DNA of 64,000 bases, taken from positions 157,501-221,500 of the forward strand of contig JAXCGZ010017006.1 in the NCBI GenBank assembly GCA_037179515.1, in the 5' to 3' direction. A program made the position numbers and the translations under genes. Position 1 is the stretch's first letter. Every line of letters begins with the position of its first letter. The notes below the pieces were generated by a model that saw only the letters and a list, made by a program, of their open reading frames with translations, had not been told where the DNA came from and made no database searches. Source of the DNA: Halocaridina rubra (taxonomy: Eukaryota; Arthropoda; Malacostraca; Decapoda; Atyidae). Of this stretch, positions 62,077-64,000 are shown piece after piece.

Positions 62077-62802
62077 GAATGGTCGGACAAATGGCAAATG
62101 GAATTTAATGTTGAAAAATGTAAAGTAGTTAAAATGGGTACTATAAAAGACAATACTAGTTATAAGCTAAATAACCATGAAATCATGAGTTCTCAGTGTG
62201 AAAGGGATTTGGGAGTTCTTGTGAGTAGTAGTCTTAAGCCAAGAGAGCAATGCACAGCAGTCAGAAATAAAGCAAACAGAATTTTAGGATTTATCTCAAG
62301 AAGCGTCAGCAATAGGACGGAAAAAGTTATTTTGCAGCTCTATCTTGCATTAGTTAGGCCCCATTTAGATTATGCTGTGCAATTCTGGTCACCCTATTAT
62401 AGAATGGAAATTGAATCCTTGGAGAGAGTGCAACGAAGAATGACCAAGATGATACACAATATCAGAAATCTACCATATGAGGACAGATTAAAAAAACTTA
62501 ATCTACATTCTCTAGAGAGGCGAAGAGTTAGGGGGGATATGATTGAAGTGTATATATGGTTTAAAGGGATTAACAAGGGAGATATTAATAAAGTTTTAAA
62601 AATTCATGATCAAACCAGAACTCGTAATAATGGATTTAAGCTTGATAAATTTAGGTTCAGAAGGGAAATTGGTAAAAATTGGTTTGGTAATAGAGTAGCT
62701 GATGCATGGAACAAGCTTCCTAGTATGATAGTAAATGCCAATACCTTAGACACCTTCAAATGTAGATTAGATAGACATATGACAGAGGTAGGGTGGGTAT
62801 GA
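62077..62802 (+). CDS. H2 RT thumb and C-terminal fragment
   Basis: About 240 residues without stops, from 'EWSDKWQMEF' to 'TEVGWV' (stop at 62802), with Ile for Lys in 'VYIWFKG'. The frame is open further upstream through the H1 3' UTR to 61984, which is a chimeric read-through and not a natural start. Lacks the catalytic palm. Confidence 0.85.
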   Translation, partial: EWSDKWQMEFNVEKCKVVKMGTIKDNTSYKLNNHEIMSSQCERDLGVLVSSSLKPREQCTAVRNKANRILGFISRSVSNRTEKVILQLYLALVRPHLDYAVQFWSPYYRMEIESLERVQRRMTKMIHNIRNLPYEDRLKKLNLHSLERRRVRGDMIEVYIWFKGINKGDINKVLKIHDQTRTRNNGFKLDKFRFRREIGKNWFGNRVADAWNKLPSMIVNANTLDTFKCRLDRHMTEVGWV

Positions 62803-62972
62803 ATAGGTTAGTGCTTATTAGAAAAATCATAAAAAGAAAAACAGAATAAATAAGTAGAGTAGAATAGAATAGGTTAGACATGCTGAAAATACAATTAAAA
62901 AAATGGAGCTGCCTCGTGTGTGCCAGTAGGCATGTTGCAGTGTCCTCTATTCTTATGTTCTTATGTTCTTAT
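62077..62972 (+). mobile_element. H2: truncated H copy, tandem unit 1
   Basis: Starts at the codons 'EWSDKWQMEFNVEKC' directly after the TTCTTATG tail of H1 and ends in the same tail. It is about 896 bp and nearly identical to the corresponding part of H1. It differs for example at 'SRSVSNRT' (Leu in H1) and keeps the intact C-terminus. Confidence 0.93.
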
Positions 62973-63692
62973 GAATGGTCGGACAAATGGCAAATGGAAT
63001 TTAATGTTGAAAAATGTAAAGTAGTTAAAATGGGTACTATAAAAGACAATACTAGTTATAAGCTAAATAACCATGAAATCATGAGTTCTCAGTGTGAAAG
63101 GGATTTGGGAGTTCTTGTGAGTAGTAGTCTTAAGCCAAGAGAGCAATGCACAGCAGTCAGAAATAAAGCAAACAGAATTTTAGGATTTATCTCAAGAAGC
63201 GTCAGCAATAGGACGGAAAAAGTTATTTTGCAGCTCTATCTTGCATTAGTTAGGCCCCATTTAGATTATGCTGTGCAATTCTGGTCACCCTATTATAGAA
63301 TGGAAATTGAATCCTTGGAGAGAGTGCAGCGAAGAATGACCAAGATGATACACAATATCAGAAATCTACCATATGAGGACAGATTAAAAAAACTTAATCT
63401 ACATTCTCTAGAGAGGCGAAGAGTTAGGGGGGATATGATTGAAGTGTATAAATGGTTTAAAGGGATTAACAAGGGAGATATTAATAAAGTTTTAAAAATT
63501 CATGATCAAACCAGAACTCGTAATAATGGATTTAAGCTTGATAAATTTAGGTTCAGAAGGGAAATTGGTAAAAATTGGTTTGGTAATAGAGTAGCTGATG
63601 CATGGAACAAGCTTCCTAGTATGATAGTAAATGCAAATACCTTAGACACCTTCAAATGTAGATTAGATAGACATATGACAGAGGTAGGGTGA
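62973..63692 (+). CDS. H3 RT thumb and C-terminal fragment
   Basis: Open frame as in H2, ending one codon earlier because TGG is TGA after 'TEVG' (63692). Lys is present in 'VYKWFKG' as in H1. No catalytic residues. Confidence 0.85.
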   Translation, partial: EWSDKWQMEFNVEKCKVVKMGTIKDNTSYKLNNHEIMSSQCERDLGVLVSSSLKPREQCTAVRNKANRILGFISRSVSNRTEKVILQLYLALVRPHLDYAVQFWSPYYRMEIESLERVQRRMTKMIHNIRNLPYEDRLKKLNLHSLERRRVRGDMIEVYKWFKGINKGDINKVLKIHDQTRTRNNGFKLDKFRFRREIGKNWFGNRVADAWNKLPSMIVNANTLDTFKCRLDRHMTEVG

Positions 63693-63867
63693 GTATGAAT
63701 AGGTTAGTGCTTATTAGAAAAATCATAAAAAGAAAAATAGAATAAATAAGTAGAGTAGAATAGAGTAGGTTAGACATGCTGAAAATACAATTCAAAAATG
63801 GAGCTGCCTCGTGTGTGCCAGTAGGCATGTTGCAGTGTCCTCTGTTCTTATGTTCTTATGTTCTTAT
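62973..63867 (+). mobile_element. H3: truncated H copy, tandem unit 2
   Basis: Same 5' junction base as H2, same length (about 895 bp), and it shares the H2-specific 'agcgtcagc' variant. H2 and H3 therefore arose by duplication of one unit. Its 3' tail is again (TTCTTATG)n. Confidence 0.93.
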
Positions 63868-64000
63868 CTAAATGATCTGGATTCGGATATCAGTAGTAAC
63901 CTAAGTAAATTCGCAGACGACACTAAAATAGGTAGAACTATAAATTTAAAAGAAGACATTCATGCTTTACAGGAAGATCTAAATAGATTATCTGAATGGT
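63868..64000 (+). mobile_element. H4: third truncated H copy, cut by the window end
   Basis: After the H3 tail ('ttcttatgttcttat') the sequence continues at a different, more upstream RT position ('LNDLDSDIS', before the catalytic FADD). Its 5' junction differs from that of H2/H3, so it is an independent truncation. It includes 'KFADDTKIGR' and runs off the window. Confidence 0.9.

Noticed and set aside
61984..62802. A 272-codon chimeric protein (3' UTR joined to RT)
   Set aside because: The upstream part is the H1 3' UTR and tail read in a frame that happens to be open.

Overview
The window is eukaryotic repeat DNA with no recognisable host gene. Every long reading frame that is not a translated microsatellite belongs to a retrotransposon. 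Most are non-LTR elements (EN-RT type); there is also one Ty3/gypsy LTR element and one Penelope-like element. Long (TA)n, (CT)n, (AC)n, (AAT)n and (CATA)n tracts, several tRNA-derived SINE families and fold-back MITE-like elements fill most of the rest. This density of dinucleotide tracts mixed with CR1-, RTE- and Penelope-like elements is what I would expect of a decapod crustacean (crab, shrimp or crayfish). The assignment is an inference from general knowledge; the sequence does not prove it.

Layout. 1-4190: relics (RTE 3' end, SINEs, a G 3'-UTR piece) and very long microsatellites. 4262-5210: 5'-truncated RNase H end of a non-LTR element inside (CT)n (element A). 6744-8142: truncated minus-strand RT (element B), also flanked by (CT)n. 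8892-14952: two head-to-tail copies of family D, the first near full length (ORF1 plus EN-RT). 15-22 kb: SINE relics, a small RT C-terminus (E), (CT)/(GA) tracts and a degenerate tandem repeat. 22101-25290: decayed RTE-like element with a (TA)n tail. 25.5-28.6 kb: a palindrome around (TA)n, half a MITE and two short tandem repeats. 28678-30552: two further D copies inside (AC)n. 31985-32873 and 36632-38140: two more RTE copies. 34081-36630: family G copy with an internal in-frame deletion. 38200-41055: two more D copies. 41218-49946: a gypsy element with about 165-bp LTRs, split by a full-length but frameshifted family C element (42780-47417). 50-54 kb: large (TA)n tracts, fold-back elements and a perfect-looking array of five tRNA-SINE units. 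53982-58465: a Penelope-like element whose 5' part is inverted and whose 3' UTR is interrupted by a second G copy. 58466-64000: a CR1-like element (H) with an esterase-type ORF1, followed head-to-tail by three truncated copies of itself.

Common thread. Nearly every non-LTR element ends in a short tandem repeat: TTCTTATG for H, (TTTG)n for B/C, a 14-bp repeat leading into (AC)n for D, (TA)n for RTE. Most copies sit in, or next to, a microsatellite of a family-specific type. The clearest case is family D: all six well-bounded copies end 3' in (AC)n in the same orientation, and three also begin in (AC)n. This is the most interesting system here: a CR1-like non-LTR retrotransposon that appears to use (AC)n microsatellites as its insertion site.
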